A DNA stretch of 64,000 nucleotides from Pseudoalteromonas luteoviolacea NCIMB 1944 (GTDB lineage Bacteria > Pseudomonadota > Gammaproteobacteria > Enterobacterales > Alteromonadaceae): contig NZ_AUXS01000026.1 of the NCBI RefSeq assembly GCF_001625565.1, positions 62,001 through 126,000 of the forward strand, read 5' to 3'. The first letter of the stretch is position 1. Each line of letters starts with the position of its first letter. Positions 47,468-56,038 of the stretch are shown here, piece after piece. A model generated the notes under the pieces. It was not told where the DNA came from. It was given only the letters and a program-made list of their open reading frames with translations, and ran no database searches. Made by a program: the position numbers and the translations under genes.

Positions 47468-48445
47468 CTACCCGACTCCCTTATACCAGTTCATGTCATT
47501 TTTAGCTGCATGAACTCTTAATACTGTTTCAGTGCCTACGAAGTTTCCATAGTGATTGCCATAATTTTTTACCCTATCTAACCAGCTCGTCACTTCAATT
47601 TTCATTGACACAAGTACATGGGGCATATCTTTTGACATGTAACCTTTCTCTTTAGAGTGTAAATGACGGCCCGTCCAATCAACGAGCTCGAGATAATCCA
47701 AAAACAAAAATGGTAATGCGTGTTCTTGTTCTCTTCCGCCAAACGACTTTAGTGATATGGGTTGTTTGATGTGAGGCTCTGTTTTTCTGATGTTTGCTTT
47801 ACTGCTTTGGAATTGCTTTATTCGCTCTTGAATCGATGTAAAGTCGCAGTCCTCTAACTTGTTTGCCATATTCGCTCGGATTGGGTTTAAATCCACATAC
47901 GCCATGCAACTAAGCAATGCCGTTTCATCTAATAAAGCTTGTGATTTATATCGCCCTTCCCAATATTTGCCTGTACAGTTGTCTTCCTTGTTTGCTTCCT
48001 TTGCTATGTATTCATTAAGGTTTTTCATAAACCAGCTGATGTCATAAAGCCTTGCACGCCATTTTGCAATCAACTCAGATTTAAGCAATTCCTCCGCCCT
48101 ACTCAGGGTTTCACCGCGTAAGCCTCTATCAATGATTGGACTACCTTTGTATAACTTGTACCACCTAGATATTACTTCAGCTTCCGACCAATCTAGAGCC
48201 TGGTGCCTATTCACTTTTACAACCAAATGATAGTGATTGCTCATGATGGCGTACGCTGCTATTTCAATTGCAAAAACACCACTTAGCTGTTTTATTCGCT
48301 CTACCAACCATGTTCGTCTGTGGTCAAAATTTTTGCCCGTATACTTGTCCTCTCCGCACAAAAAAGCACGGCGTACACACCGTGCTATTAAGTGATAATA
48401 AGACGTCGATGATAAATCTATTAGCGCTTTCCTTGCTCTTGTCAT
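47468..48445 (-). CDS. REP-associated tyrosine transposase (Y1, TnpA_REP/RAYT)
   Basis: 325 aa. 'STSYYHLIARCVRRAFLCG' start, HUH motif 'MSNHYHLVVKV' (H-x-H), and a downstream helix 'WFMKNLNEYIAKEANKED' carrying the candidate catalytic Tyr, then 'GKYWEGRYKSQALLDE' and 'AYVDLNPIRA'. These are standard for the transposase group linked to REP sequences in gammaproteobacteria. It is probably responsible for the dispersed REP-like copies in this window. Confidence 0.92.
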   Translation of the reverse strand: MTRARKALIDLSSTSYYHLIARCVRRAFLCGEDKYTGKNFDHRRTWLVERIKQLSGVFAIEIAAYAIMSNHYHLVVKVNRHQALDWSEAEVISRWYKLYKGSPIIDRGLRGETLSRAEELLKSELIAKWRARLYDISWFMKNLNEYIAKEANKEDNCTGKYWEGRYKSQALLDETALLSCMAYVDLNPIRANMANKLEDCDFTSIQERIKQFQSSKANIRKTEPHIKQPISLKSFGGREQEHALPFLFLDYLELVDWTGRHLHSKEKGYMSKDMPHVLVSMKIEVTSWLDRVKNYGNHYGNFVGTETVLRVHAAKNDMNWYKGVG

Positions 48446-48550
48446 TCCTATTCACCCACTAAAAACTGGATATTTAAACAGTAGTAAAAAAGTAAAATTT
48501 AAGCAATAGATTTATGACCACAAATTTGTGGCTATCACATATCGCAAAAA

Positions 48551-48592
48551 ATTTGTGTCTGTCCCATATGTATGGTCCCATATGTATGTACT
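48551..48592 (+). repeat. REP-like repeat beside the transposase
   Basis: 'ATTTGTGTCTGTCCCATATG' followed by a duplicated GTCCCATATGTATG. It lies 105 bp upstream of the transposase start. Confidence 0.6.
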
Positions 48593-48628
48593 TGACAGTC
48601 ACTCTTCACCACTTTCATTTACAAGTTT

Positions 48629-48853
48629 TTAAAACTCTTCCATGAGCGGGGCTACTACTCGCTTTTGATATTGACCAAGCGTTTCATCATGCTCAGCTAT
48701 TACAAATACTTCCTTCGCTTGCCCTAAAGAACAATTCTCCTCGAGCCTTAAATACTTAATGATTTCAATAGGGCCAAACTGATTTTCGTCGATTAGCTTT
48801 TTAGCAATACCGACCAATCTGCCAACATATTCTTCAGGGGTCACATTAGCCAT
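48629..48853 (-). CDS. Hypothetical protein, 74 aa
   Basis: AAGGTTG upstream. Acidic helical protein 'TPEEYVGRLVGIAKKLIDENQFGPIEIIKYLR'. Not recognised. Confidence 0.6.
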   Translation of the reverse strand: MANVTPEEYVGRLVGIAKKLIDENQFGPIEIIKYLRLEENCSLGQAKEVFVIAEHDETLGQYQKRVVAPLMEEF

Positions 48854-48867
48854 ACTACAACCTTATA

Positions 48868-49020
48868 AATATTACGCTCGCCTTATCGACGAAAAAACAG
48901 CACAATAAATTTGTGCCTGTCCCACCAAATGCCACCAAATACATGCAACATATCCTCAAAACATGTCTTTTTACTTGCCATAGCGGGTTAGAAAAAAACG
49001 CGTCAATGCTACGAATTAGG
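48868..49020 (-). other. Degenerate attC carrying a REP-like insertion
   Basis: Left 'ATTACGCTCGCC', right 'GAATTAGGC'; a REP copy ('AATTTGTGCCTGTCCCACC', near 48909-48927) lies inside. Length about 150 bp. Confidence 0.5.
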
Positions 49021-49653
49021 CTAACTTGATTTGTTAGTAGTACCTTTCACATCTTTAACCTTTATCAGTGCCACGATGAAAATCAATGCAACAATATCAA
49101 TTTGAATCCACTGTGTATTCAATGATTCCGTATACTTATAAAAAGAAAACCCAGGTGAAAACTCAAAACCAAAAGCCAACTCTGGGCTCGTTGCATGCTT
49201 TATTGACAGGCCGATAAAACCTAACCCTGAATATTTGGCGGTTACTGAGCCTATAGAAAACCCTATAGCCTGTAGAGATTGATTGAGAATCGATAGCCAA
49301 TACCATTGTGCTTTTTCTTTAACAGCTGTGTATCCAGCTACTGCATTCAGGATAATTAGGGGGATCCCAGCTATAAGCAATAGTACTGACATTCCATTCG
49401 TAAAAGTCGATAACGCAATAACGAAAAAAATTGCAATCGCAGCTACCAATTGAAAATACCCAACAATTTGTATCTTTCGTTCAGCTAATGAAAAAGAACC
49501 TTCTTCAAGACTCTCATTCAACTGATGAATTTCTTCTTCACGACGTTCCATTTCTTCCAAAAATGCACTGTAATTACTCGAACTTGGGTGAATGTTTTCT
49601 TTTACATCTAATAATTCAGAAATGGAATATTTTGAATAATCTATTTTTTTCAT
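49021..49653 (-). CDS. Membrane protein, 210 aa
   Basis: GAGAC upstream. N-terminal charged helical region (1-60), then four transmembrane segments at about 67-87, 89-110, 118-150 and 185-202. No family recognised. Confidence 0.6.
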   Translation of the reverse strand: MKKIDYSKYSISELLDVKENIHPSSSNYSAFLEEMERREEEIHQLNESLEEGSFSLAERKIQIVGYFQLVAAIAIFFVIALSTFTNGMSVLLLIAGIPLIILNAVAGYTAVKEKAQWYWLSILNQSLQAIGFSIGSVTAKYSGLGFIGLSIKHATSPELAFGFEFSPGFSFYKYTESLNTQWIQIDIVALIFIVALIKVKDVKGTTNKSS

Positions 49654-50034
49654 GTGTCTCTTGTACTGCTAGCGCCCCAATAAACTAACCGGAGAGTACC
49701 ACAGCACTGTGGTAACCTCGTGCCGACCCGGCGACGCTTAATAAGTCAGCTTCATTGTATTGTACAGCATTTATCCTTCGATGCGGATAATCTTACCTGA
49801 ACATGAGATGGTGAGCCCTTTTTGTGCTTATGCCCCAATCAACTATTTCCTAGCGGTTCTCTCCTGAATCAGTCAGGAATAGCATGACATCTATTCGCTT
49901 TAAGCTGTCCCAAATTGCTATAGTAAGTTTGTGACTGTCCCACCATGTTCTTTCCCACCATGTTCTTTCCCACCATGTTCTTTCCCACCATGTTCTTTCC
50001 CACCATGTTCTTCCATCATGTTTTAAGCAATTTG
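49654..50034. other. Long intercassette region with repeats
   Basis: No gene. It contains a left attC-like end (CTGCTAGCGCC, 49666), a hairpin around 49700 (CCACAGCACTGTGG), a REP-like copy and the 15-bp tandem array. Confidence 0.55.
49929..50013 (+). repeat. REP-like copy running into five 15-bp tandem repeats
   Basis: 'TTTGTGACTGTCCCACCATG' leads into five units of CCCACCATGTTCTTT (49939-50013; the last unit diverges at its end). The unit is the 3' part of the REP-like sequence, so the array grew from it. It lies inside the attC of the gene at 50035. Confidence 0.85.
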
Positions 50035-50040
50035 TTATGT
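50034..50040 (-). other. Right attC core of a REP-split site
   Basis: GTTATGT in the context 'AGCAATTTGTTATG'; the partner left core is about 370 bp away at 49666. Confidence 0.5.
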
Positions 50041-50406
50041 TTCACATTTTTGCAGCTCTAGCTCATCTATTAACTGCTGCCTGTATTCTAAAATAACCTC
50101 TTTCGGAATGTGGAAAATTTCACAATGGTTTTTATCAGGCTCTTGCATTGGATAAGCTCCCTGTCCAACCATGTGCCCACACCCACCACCTATGTCTTTT
50201 CCTAACCCTTTCAAAGTACATTCTGATACAGCCTTCCAGTAAGTATTATTGTATGCTGATTCTTTACACTCTTTGTATGAACGATTAAGCTCTCTGGATT
50301 CTTTTACTATGTCTGTTCTCTTTTTCTTGTACTCATCGTTATCTAAGCAACTGCCCACGGCAAAACTTGAAAAGCAGACCAAGAGAAAGAATGTAGAAAA
50401 TTTCAT
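50035..50406 (-). CDS. Secreted Cys-rich protein, 123 aa
   Basis: AAGGGT upstream. Signal peptide 1-18, then at least six cysteines ('GSCLDN', 'YKECKES', 'SECTLKG', 'GGGCGHMVG', 'HCEIF', 'LQKCET'), so probably a disulfide-stabilised periplasmic protein. Not recognised. Confidence 0.6.
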   Translation of the reverse strand: MKFSTFFLLVCFSSFAVGSCLDNDEYKKKRTDIVKESRELNRSYKECKESAYNNTYWKAVSECTLKGLGKDIGGGCGHMVGQGAYPMQEPDKNHCEIFHIPKEVILEYRQQLIDELELQKCET

Positions 50407-50421
50407 ATAATTACCCTTGAA

Positions 50422-50524
50422 GCATAAGCCGTATTAAACGGTTAAGCATTAGTTGGCTAAAATGTGATGCGAAGCGAAACTGAGCCAAGCTTTAACAGTC
50501 TCGCGCTAAATTGGTTTGTTATAA
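50422..50524 (-). other. attC site
   Basis: GCATAAGC left variant to GTTATAA (50518-50524), about 103 bp, with 'AGTTGGCTAAAATGTGATGC' and 'GAGCCAAGCTTT'. Confidence 0.7.
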
Positions 50525-50528
50525 GTAT

Positions 50529-50891
50529 TTACTCAAATAGTACAAAAACTCTTTTATTTAAATGAGACTGATAAGCATATTTTAATTCTAATAAGTGACC
50601 AGCTAAATCCATATCATTAACATTAGTATTTACCCATGATTTCTCATTCGACCAGTAAACAGCAGCACTCTTCAATTGTTCATCATCAATACAGCTCAAC
50701 TCATTAGAAAAACTCGTTGGTAATATCCAAAGGTTGTTGCTTAGAATAGTGGCTGAACATTTAAAGCAACCAAGTAAATCACTGATTTGTGCTTTGCTAA
50801 AACGTCCACCACCAAGAATTGAATTTTCAGGAATTCCCTCAAAACTATTTAGAACGCAACCTTCATTTTCTGCGAAAAATGTAACGTCCAC
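50529..50891 (-). CDS. Hypothetical protein, 120 aa
   Basis: GTG start with AAGGAG upstream. Soluble, beginning 'VTFFAENEGCVLNSFEG'. No motif recognised. Flanked by attC sites. Confidence 0.6.
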   Translation of the reverse strand: MDVTFFAENEGCVLNSFEGIPENSILGGGRFSKAQISDLLGCFKCSATILSNNLWILPTSFSNELSCIDDEQLKSAAVYWSNEKSWVNTNVNDMDLAGHLLELKYAYQSHLNKRVFVLFE

Positions 50892-50909
50892 ACTAGCTCC
50901 TTAAGGTAT

Positions 50910-51010
50910 TTATAACGCTCGCATAAGTAGCATAAAATACTTGATTATAATTAATAAAGAATGAGCACAAACCAAACTTTTTACGTCAATCCTTGATACG
51001 TTTGTGAACT
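50910..51010 (-). other. attC site
   Basis: TTATAAC (50910-50916) to GTGAACT (51004-51010), 101 bp; the right core has a T-to-G change. Confidence 0.6.
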
Positions 51011-51014
51011 GTAC

Positions 51015-51587
51015 TCAAAACCTAATACTATCGCTTTTTTTTTGTATTTTATAACCCGTTGGCTCTTTTTCTTTGGCGCTTCGATTGTCATTGTATTCAA
51101 CACCATGATATTCACCACTATGGCCTGTTATTACTATTTTACCAGAATCTAACCACAGCATTACTCTTTTAGCTTCTTCAATTATCTGTGGGTAAAAATC
51201 ATCAACCTTCCCATTGAAGTCATCTGAGCAAGTTAAACCAAGTCCATAACCTAAACCGAGGTTATCCATAAAACCGAAACCTTCACAATATAGGTCATAA
51301 CATTGCTCGACATATTTATGAACATCGTTTGGTTTCTCAATAATTTTACAAAGAGCATTACGAATACTCCAATCATAATATTTACCCATAGAAAAGTACT
51401 TTGATAGCACTTTTTGAGCTTCATATAGACCTGATGCCGTTTTGTAATTTATTGAAATTATTTCGAGATAATCATCAGAACTTAGAGTCTGTTCGAGTGC
51501 AGTTTCCGAGTACACCCAACTCTCGAATGTGGACAACTCGATTTCTTTGGATACCAATTTATAGAAAGTTAATTCGACGGGGTGCAA
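51015..51587 (-). CDS. Immunity-like hypothetical protein, 190 aa
   Basis: TTG start with GGAGAG upstream. 'FYKLVSKEIELSTFESWVYSE' and 'DDYLEIISINYK' match a common pattern in small proteins near toxins as I recall. The C-terminal part has 'GLGYGLGLTCSDDFNGKVDDFYP'. Role as immunity protein is an inference. Confidence 0.6.
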   Translation of the reverse strand: MHPVELTFYKLVSKEIELSTFESWVYSETALEQTLSSDDYLEIISINYKTASGLYEAQKVLSKYFSMGKYYDWSIRNALCKIIEKPNDVHKYVEQCYDLYCEGFGFMDNLGLGYGLGLTCSDDFNGKVDDFYPQIIEEAKRVMLWLDSGKIVITGHSGEYHGVEYNDNRSAKEKEPTGYKIQKKSDSIRF

Positions 51588-51603
51588 ACAAGTCTCTCCA
51601 TAC

Positions 51604-51705
51604 TGCTAACGCCTCACTTAACCGGCGTAAATAGCACACTAAACTAAGCGACAAAGGAGCGCAAGCTTGCAGTGTTGCAACCATTGTTTAATTAACTTGT
51701 TATAT
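51604..51705 (-). other. attC site
   Basis: TGCTAAC to GTTATAT, 102 bp, with the array's central block 'GCGACAAAGGAGCGCAAGC'. Confidence 0.85.
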
Positions 51706-51708
51706 GAC

Positions 51709-52026
51709 TTATTCACCAGTGTAGTTTTTGAATATAGTTTCGAGAGAAATTGAGTTTGGATATTTTTGATCAAAACTACGATAGTACAGTTTTATATATT
51801 CTTCAGTTGAGCAAAATGGTTGTGATATTTGAGCTGGCGTATTGTGAATAGCATCCATTAAATCTGCAACTAGCTGTGAATCTAAAGAGTTCGACCGCTT
51901 AAATAGACTAAACAGTGAAGAGTTTTTCGAACTTGTAGCTTGATAGCCTAGAAAACGGAGGTGAATTGTCACTTGAGCAATAACCTCTAAATGAGCTAGG
52001 GCTTCTTTACTTAAACCTGAATCCAA
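51709..52026 (-). CDS. Hypothetical protein, 105 aa
   Basis: TTG start with GAGGT upstream. Helical, ending 'SLETIFKNYTGE'. Not recognised. Confidence 0.6.
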   Translation of the reverse strand: MDSGLSKEALAHLEVIAQVTIHLRFLGYQATSSKNSSLFSLFKRSNSLDSQLVADLMDAIHNTPAQISQPFCSTEEYIKLYYRSFDQKYPNSISLETIFKNYTGE

Positions 52027-52044
52027 TATTTAACCTCAATTGCC

Positions 52045-52153
52045 ATATAACACTTGCAGCATGGACAAATTTTATTGGATTGGTTTTTGCCCGCTAAGCG
52101 GGTTAGCAAAAAGCGACACAGCAAAATTTGTCCGATGACTGCACTTGTTAGGC
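52045..52153 (-). other. attC site, second type
   Basis: ATATAAC to GTTAGGC, 109 bp. The palindrome GGACAAATTTT/AAAATTTGTCC and 'GCCCGCTAAGCGGGT' differ from the common centre but resemble the site at 62220, so at least two attC types exist. Confidence 0.8.
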
Positions 52154-52158
52154 TATGA

Positions 52159-52398
52159 TTACCAATAATATATATGCGGCTTAGAATTCCCCAACGGAAA
52201 AGCTATTCCATCGGGATCTTGGCCTTTTAAAATGGCGTGACATAACCTTTGATTTTCTCTCCTACGAGGTTTCGTCATATATAATTTTATCCACCACTTT
52301 GGAGTTTGACACAACCAATATGACGATTCAGGCCCCGTATATTTTCTTTTTATTTGACCGTTTGAATTACGATCTAATGTCTTATTTTTAATAGACAC
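52159..52398 (-). CDS. Hypothetical protein, 79 aa
   Basis: GTG start with AGAGGA upstream. Basic, Trp-rich: 'SSYWLCQTPKWWIKLYMTKPRRREN'. Function unknown. Confidence 0.6.
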   Translation of the reverse strand: MSIKNKTLDRNSNGQIKRKYTGPESSYWLCQTPKWWIKLYMTKPRRRENQRLCHAILKGQDPDGIAFPLGNSKPHIYYW

Positions 52399-52972
52399 AC
52401 TACATCCTCTAGCTTTAAGTTAGCTAAAAGATGTCTTTTTCAAAGTATCCGAAAGTTTTATACATTTTCACAATTCTCTACTAAGAGTCTCATGCCGCAC
52501 TAAGGTATGAGACTCTTAGTAAAAATATCACAAGTTGTGGATCACTCTAACACAGTCTGTTCAAGCTTGTACCCAAATATTCTCAGTCCAACCTTGTCCA
52601 TCTCGACCTCAAAACACCCGAACATACTCAAATACTCTAATGTTGGCGTTAGGTCCTGCATTTTGTATTGAGTTGGTGCATTTTCACATGGCTAAAACTC
52701 AACCCTATGAGGTAGCAACAGCCATTCATGCGCCTGAATTCAAAAGGACCATTCAAAGCACCGCAATCACCAATAGAATTGTCACCAAGTTGTTCTACAC
52801 TATGAACAAAACCACTACGGCATTGCTGTTCACATACAAGCTTCCACATACAATGCACTATTTCTAAGCTCTAGTCATTAACAACCCCAAACAATTTTCT
52901 CCATTTCGAATTGGATATACACTTGTACGAAAATTTATCTATCTTTTTATCTAACAAGGTATTTCCCCATAG
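52399..52972. other. 570-bp region without a clear gene
   Basis: Contains a 15-bp inverted repeat (below) and overlapping frames on both strands (52535-52867 plus, 52649-52858 minus) with no SD, so neither is accepted. It lies upstream of the gene at 52159, within the same cassette. Confidence 0.45.
52479..52521. repeat. Perfect 15-bp inverted repeat
   Basis: TACTAAGAGTCTCAT (52479-52493) and ATGAGACTCTTAGTA (52507-52521), 13-nt spacer. No T-run on the outgoing side in either direction, so it may be an operator or the end of a small element rather than a terminator. Confidence 0.7.
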
Positions 52973-53076
52973 CCCTAACACCTAGCTTAACCCGAGCAAA
53001 ATAGCAGACTGAAACTAGCGACGATAGAACACTAGCCTGCAATTTTACGCCCTTTTACTTGATACGCTTGCTATGT
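52973..53076 (-). other. attC site
   Basis: CCCTAAC to GCTATGT (T-to-C change in the right core), 104 bp, central 'AATAGCAGACTGAAACTAGC'. Confidence 0.75.
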
Positions 53077-53355
53077 GGCTTCGCTACGGATTGAACTATA
53101 TCTATCAACATGACGATGATTCATTAATTTCGCCGCATTAATTAAATGAGTCCAAAACTGTTTAGATTGAAGGCCATTATCAACGATTACACCACCTAGT
53201 TCTTCCATGGCTAATAATAACTCGTTGTGACTAATGTAAGTTAAAAAACCTTTCTCACAATAACCGTTACCTGACTCGATGACATCTTCTGGTAATAGAG
53301 CATAAGCAGCCATTATCTCTGCTTTAGTTAATCTCCACTTTTCGTATTTGTCCAT
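53071..53355 (-). CDS. Hypothetical protein, 94 aa
   Basis: TTGGAG upstream. Helical protein 'RLTKAEIMAAYALLPEDVIESG'. Not recognised. Its C-terminal codons enter the attC right core. Confidence 0.6.
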   Translation of the reverse strand: MDKYEKWRLTKAEIMAAYALLPEDVIESGNGYCEKGFLTYISHNELLLAMEELGGVIVDNGLQSKQFWTHLINAAKLMNHRHVDRYSSIRSEAT

Positions 53356-53383
53356 GATATCTCCAAAGACACATATCGGCTCG

Positions 53384-53473
53384 CCTAAACAGCGAAAAAT
53401 GCTTGGCTAAAATGAGCAACGAAGGAGTGCAAGCCAAACGTTTTGCATCAACCGCTTGAAGCGTTTGTTATAT
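53384..53473 (-). other. attC site
   Basis: CCTAAAC to GTTATAT, 90 bp, central 'GCTTGGCTAAAATGAGCAAC' and 'GTGCAAGCCAAACGTTTTGC'. Confidence 0.85.
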
Positions 53474-53893
53474 TTACACGACGCCTACAAAGGATAAAAC
53501 CAGAAACAAAACAATGGTGAACAATATGGAAAATAGCGGCACTTTATATTGCCTGTATGTCCTTGCATCGCCTGCTGTAGTCAGCATATACAGCAGCTTT
53601 GACGTATTACTTACCTTCTTATTATCTATATTGTTACCAGAAACTACCTTGTGTACTTTCCAGGATACAAAACTGCCGCCATAACCCTTTACATCTGACG
53701 TTAGCTCAGTTCTGTGTTTCTCGATATTTTCTTCGTTTAGCTTGATAAGTTTGGTAATGCGAAGTTGATATCTGCCATTGCCTAATTCTTTTACAGTCTT
53801 TTCGGCGAAATCAGTTCTTTCATGAACTTTTTTGAACGCACCACGAAGTGCGATTAACGTAGAAAACTCAAAAATAAAAACCACAGATTGCAT
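53474..53893 (-). CDS. Tail-anchored hypothetical protein, 139 aa
   Basis: ATG at 53893 with AAGAGA upstream. Soluble N-terminal part ('GRYQLRITKLIKLNEENIEKH') and a C-terminal transmembrane helix (about 118-138). Confidence 0.6.
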   Translation of the reverse strand: MQSVVFIFEFSTLIALRGAFKKVHERTDFAEKTVKELGNGRYQLRITKLIKLNEENIEKHRTELTSDVKGYGGSFVSWKVHKVVSGNNIDNKKVSNTSKLLYMLTTAGDARTYRQYKVPLFSILFTIVLFLVLSFVGVV

Positions 53894-53948
53894 TGTGTTC
53901 TCTTGAAGTATCACTGATTCTTTTTCCCTTGCACCCTACCTGATTTAA

Positions 53949-54020
53949 ATACAACACCGCTGCGGGGGCCAAAACCAGAATAAAGCGGCGTTTTGAGATT
54001 CGGTGCCTTTACTTGTTAAG
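53949..54020 (-). other. attC site (short)
   Basis: AATACAAC to GTTAAGT, 72 bp; inner pairs ACACCGCTG/GCGGCGTTT and GGCC. Confidence 0.7.
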
Positions 54021-54473
54021 TTCTGGTACTTTATAGACATAATTACCAACACCAATTCTCATGCAATCATTGAAGTCTTCTGGCTCGGATCCAGTATATA
54101 TTGATTGCAGAATTAGGGTTTTATCTGGAACATCTTTGAAGCTTAATTCGAAACCATGGCCATTCCACGCCTCACCGATTTGCCTAACCTCAACGACTTC
54201 AAAACCTATGAATTGCTCTAACATTGGAAGCCTACAAACGCAACGTCCTTCATTGGAGCTTTCTTCTTGAAACTGTTCGAGACTGCGTTTAAAACCCATA
54301 ACCTCTGAGCCAACAAGACCATGCACTGAGTACCAAACACCATCAAATAGAAGATGAACAACATTTATTTCATCCGCGACAACATTAGCTAAAGCCGAAT
54401 CAAGCCTTAACCCTTTAATGGATTCCAGATCTGATGATCCTTCTTTAATTATTTTCTTGTAATCGTATTCCAT
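54009..54473 (-). CDS. Hypothetical protein, 154 aa
   Basis: Soluble alpha/beta protein with 'INVVHLLFDGVWYSVHGLVG' and 'FELSFKDVPDKTLIL'. These align loosely with 'ANVVYLNVGNTWYRLYFDCG' and 'VTFSLNGRSGIVF' of the gene at 63353, so the two may be distant relatives. Confidence 0.6.
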   Translation of the reverse strand: MEYDYKKIIKEGSSDLESIKGLRLDSALANVVADEINVVHLLFDGVWYSVHGLVGSEVMGFKRSLEQFQEESSNEGRCVCRLPMLEQFIGFEVVEVRQIGEAWNGHGFELSFKDVPDKTLILQSIYTGSEPEDFNDCMRIGVGNYVYKVPELNK

Positions 54474-54492
54474 ACTCGATTGTACCTAATAC

Positions 54493-54601
54493 CCCAAACA
54501 CGGGAATTTTGATAATTAAAACTGAAGGTTACACCTAAACCTCTGACTTTTAAACAACAAAAAGCACGCAAAAACATGTCCCGTGATTTGGTTTGTTATG
54601 T
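54493..54601 (-). other. attC site
   Basis: CCCCAAAC to GTTATGT, about 109 bp; outer palindrome CACGGGA/TCCCGTG. Confidence 0.75.
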
Positions 54602-55030
54602 ACGACGCTTAAACATCCAAAGAGCAAACATAGCTACACCCATGAAAAGAATGGCGACTGATGAAGTCCTTGAATCACTGCGGGCCTCGGACGATGTTAA
54701 ATACGATTTGCCGGAAATATTCGCACCAACTACCTTACCATTACGACTAATATAAAGCTTAGCTAACCTACCGATAAATGATTGAGCAACCTTTTCATTG
54801 CGGCAGCCTGTAGAGTCTTTAAATGATTTGGGTAAGGAGAACACGTCTTCAGAATTAGTTAGCTTCAAACGAGCAGAAGACTTTCTTGGACACTCCAAGA
54901 CCAGAACGGTTCCTTCCGCGACTCGCTCAACTGTATAAGCAGTGTTTGTGTTATTAGTCAGTCCATTTATACCAGAGAACATACACAAAAAGGAAAACAG
55001 CAAAACTATTACCTGAGCTGATTTAGTCAT
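54596..55030 (-). CDS. Secreted protein with C-terminal membrane anchor, 144 aa
   Basis: ATG at 55030 with AAGGTG upstream. Signal peptide (1-23), soluble domain with two cysteines ('LECPRKS', 'TGCRNE'), and a C-terminal transmembrane segment followed by 'KRRT'. The layout recalls sorted or tail-anchored surface proteins, but no sorting motif is clear. Confidence 0.6.
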   Translation of the reverse strand: MTKSAQVIVLLFSFLCMFSGINGLTNNTNTAYTVERVAEGTVLVLECPRKSSARLKLTNSEDVFSLPKSFKDSTGCRNEKVAQSFIGRLAKLYISRNGKVVGANISGKSYLTSSEARSDSRTSSVAILFMGVAMFALWMFKRRT

Positions 55031-55039
55031 AATCACCTT

Positions 55040-55223
55040 AGTACATAACGTTTTATCTACGATACATGTCGCATAACAACAGTGTACTGTCCGCCGCAAA
55101 ACAAAGGCTATTCAGATACACAATTTATTACGCTCGACAATAACAATAATTTACGCTGAGATCACCAAAAATAGCAGTGAATTTGTGACTGCCCACCATG
55201 CTCTTATAAATAGTTTGTTAGTT
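55040..55223 (-). other. attC site with REP-like insertion
   Basis: TACATAAC (about 55043) to GTTAGTT (55217-55223), about 180 bp, nearly twice the usual length. A REP copy ('GAATTTGTGACTGCCCACC') at 55179-55200 explains part of the excess. Confidence 0.6.
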
Positions 55224-55460
55224 GTTTTTACAATGGTATTTAAATAACACGAAGAGTGTGTTTATAAAAACACACCCTTGAAAAAAAATTAACCAATGAG
55301 TGCTTTCAGCTAGCGACGCTATAACTGTAATGCAAAAAAGTGAAGAGCTAATTATAACGATTACTTGTAGCCAGTAAATATACCCACATCTACCAGCTAG
55401 AAACATAGACCACCCTAACATGAAAAGTTGTGCAATGATGAGAATTGGAGCTCCAGTCAT
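55218..55460 (-). CDS. Membrane protein, 80 aa
   Basis: Three hydrophobic segments ('APILIIAQLFMLGWSMFLAG', 'LQVIVIISSSLFCITVIASL', 'LIFFQGCVFINTLFVLF'). Not recognised; SD weak. Confidence 0.55.
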   Translation of the reverse strand: MTGAPILIIAQLFMLGWSMFLAGRCGYIYWLQVIVIISSSLFCITVIASLAESTHWLIFFQGCVFINTLFVLFKYHCKNN

Positions 55461-55468
55461 TTACGAAC

Positions 55469-55558
55469 ACCCAACGCCGCAATATGAGGCGTTAAATTCG
55501 CGAAGAATGAGCGCCAGCCAAAGCTTTAGACATCCCACACATCATTACCGTGTTAAAC
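55469..55558 (-). other. attC site
   Basis: ACCCAAC to GTTAAAC, 90 bp; central 'GAATGAGCGCCAGCCAAAGC'. Confidence 0.8.
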
Positions 55559-55575
55559 ATAAACATCAATTGCGC

Positions 55576-56025
55576 TTACTTTGAATCTGGTAGTCTTGGA
55601 GGTGGTGGCGGAGCAACCTCCGCTGGCTCGAAAGCAAGAAGTTCTTTCAGTTTATAGACGTTCCAATTTGCGCAAAAAATAACAGTGGACCTATCTTTTT
55701 TTGTAGTATTGTAAGACAGTATAATCTCAGTATCATTAATGTGCTTTTTAGCAATACTTAAATATGAACTGTAGTACTCGCCTACATAGTTGTGATCGTC
55801 ACGTATATCTAAGTTAACTATAAACTCGCCTTTTATACGTGCTGTAACACTACTTAAAAACTCATCACCTTTTTGGATTGGTGAAAGTATTTCGTATTCT
55901 ATCATTTCATGCTCAGATTTATTCTGGGCTTGATGATTAATGGCAAAAGGTGAAAAACCTTTTACATCACCACAAGCTAATATTTCAAAACTAGAAAAAA
56001 TAAACAAGATTAAAAGTTTATACAT
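55576..56025 (-). CDS. Secreted hypothetical protein, 149 aa
   Basis: ATG at 56025 with AAGGAAGG upstream; an apparent upstream start would run into the attC. Signal peptide 1-17, mature beta-rich domain, C-terminal 'PPPPPRLPDSK' proline tail. Two cysteines ('LACGDV', 'IFCANW'). Confidence 0.6.
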   Translation of the reverse strand: MYKLLILFIFSSFEILACGDVKGFSPFAINHQAQNKSEHEMIEYEILSPIQKGDEFLSSVTARIKGEFIVNLDIRDDHNYVGEYYSSYLSIAKKHINDTEIILSYNTTKKDRSTVIFCANWNVYKLKELLAFEPAEVAPPPPPRLPDSK

Positions 56026-56038
56026 GGCCTTCCTTAAG

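Noticed and set aside
49939..50013. Possible CRISPR array
   Set aside because: The 15-bp units are directly adjacent, without spacers, and no cas genes are visible.
52535..52867. Plus-strand 110-codon ORF and overlapping minus-strand 69-codon ORF
   Set aside because: Neither has a ribosome binding site or recognisable motif.
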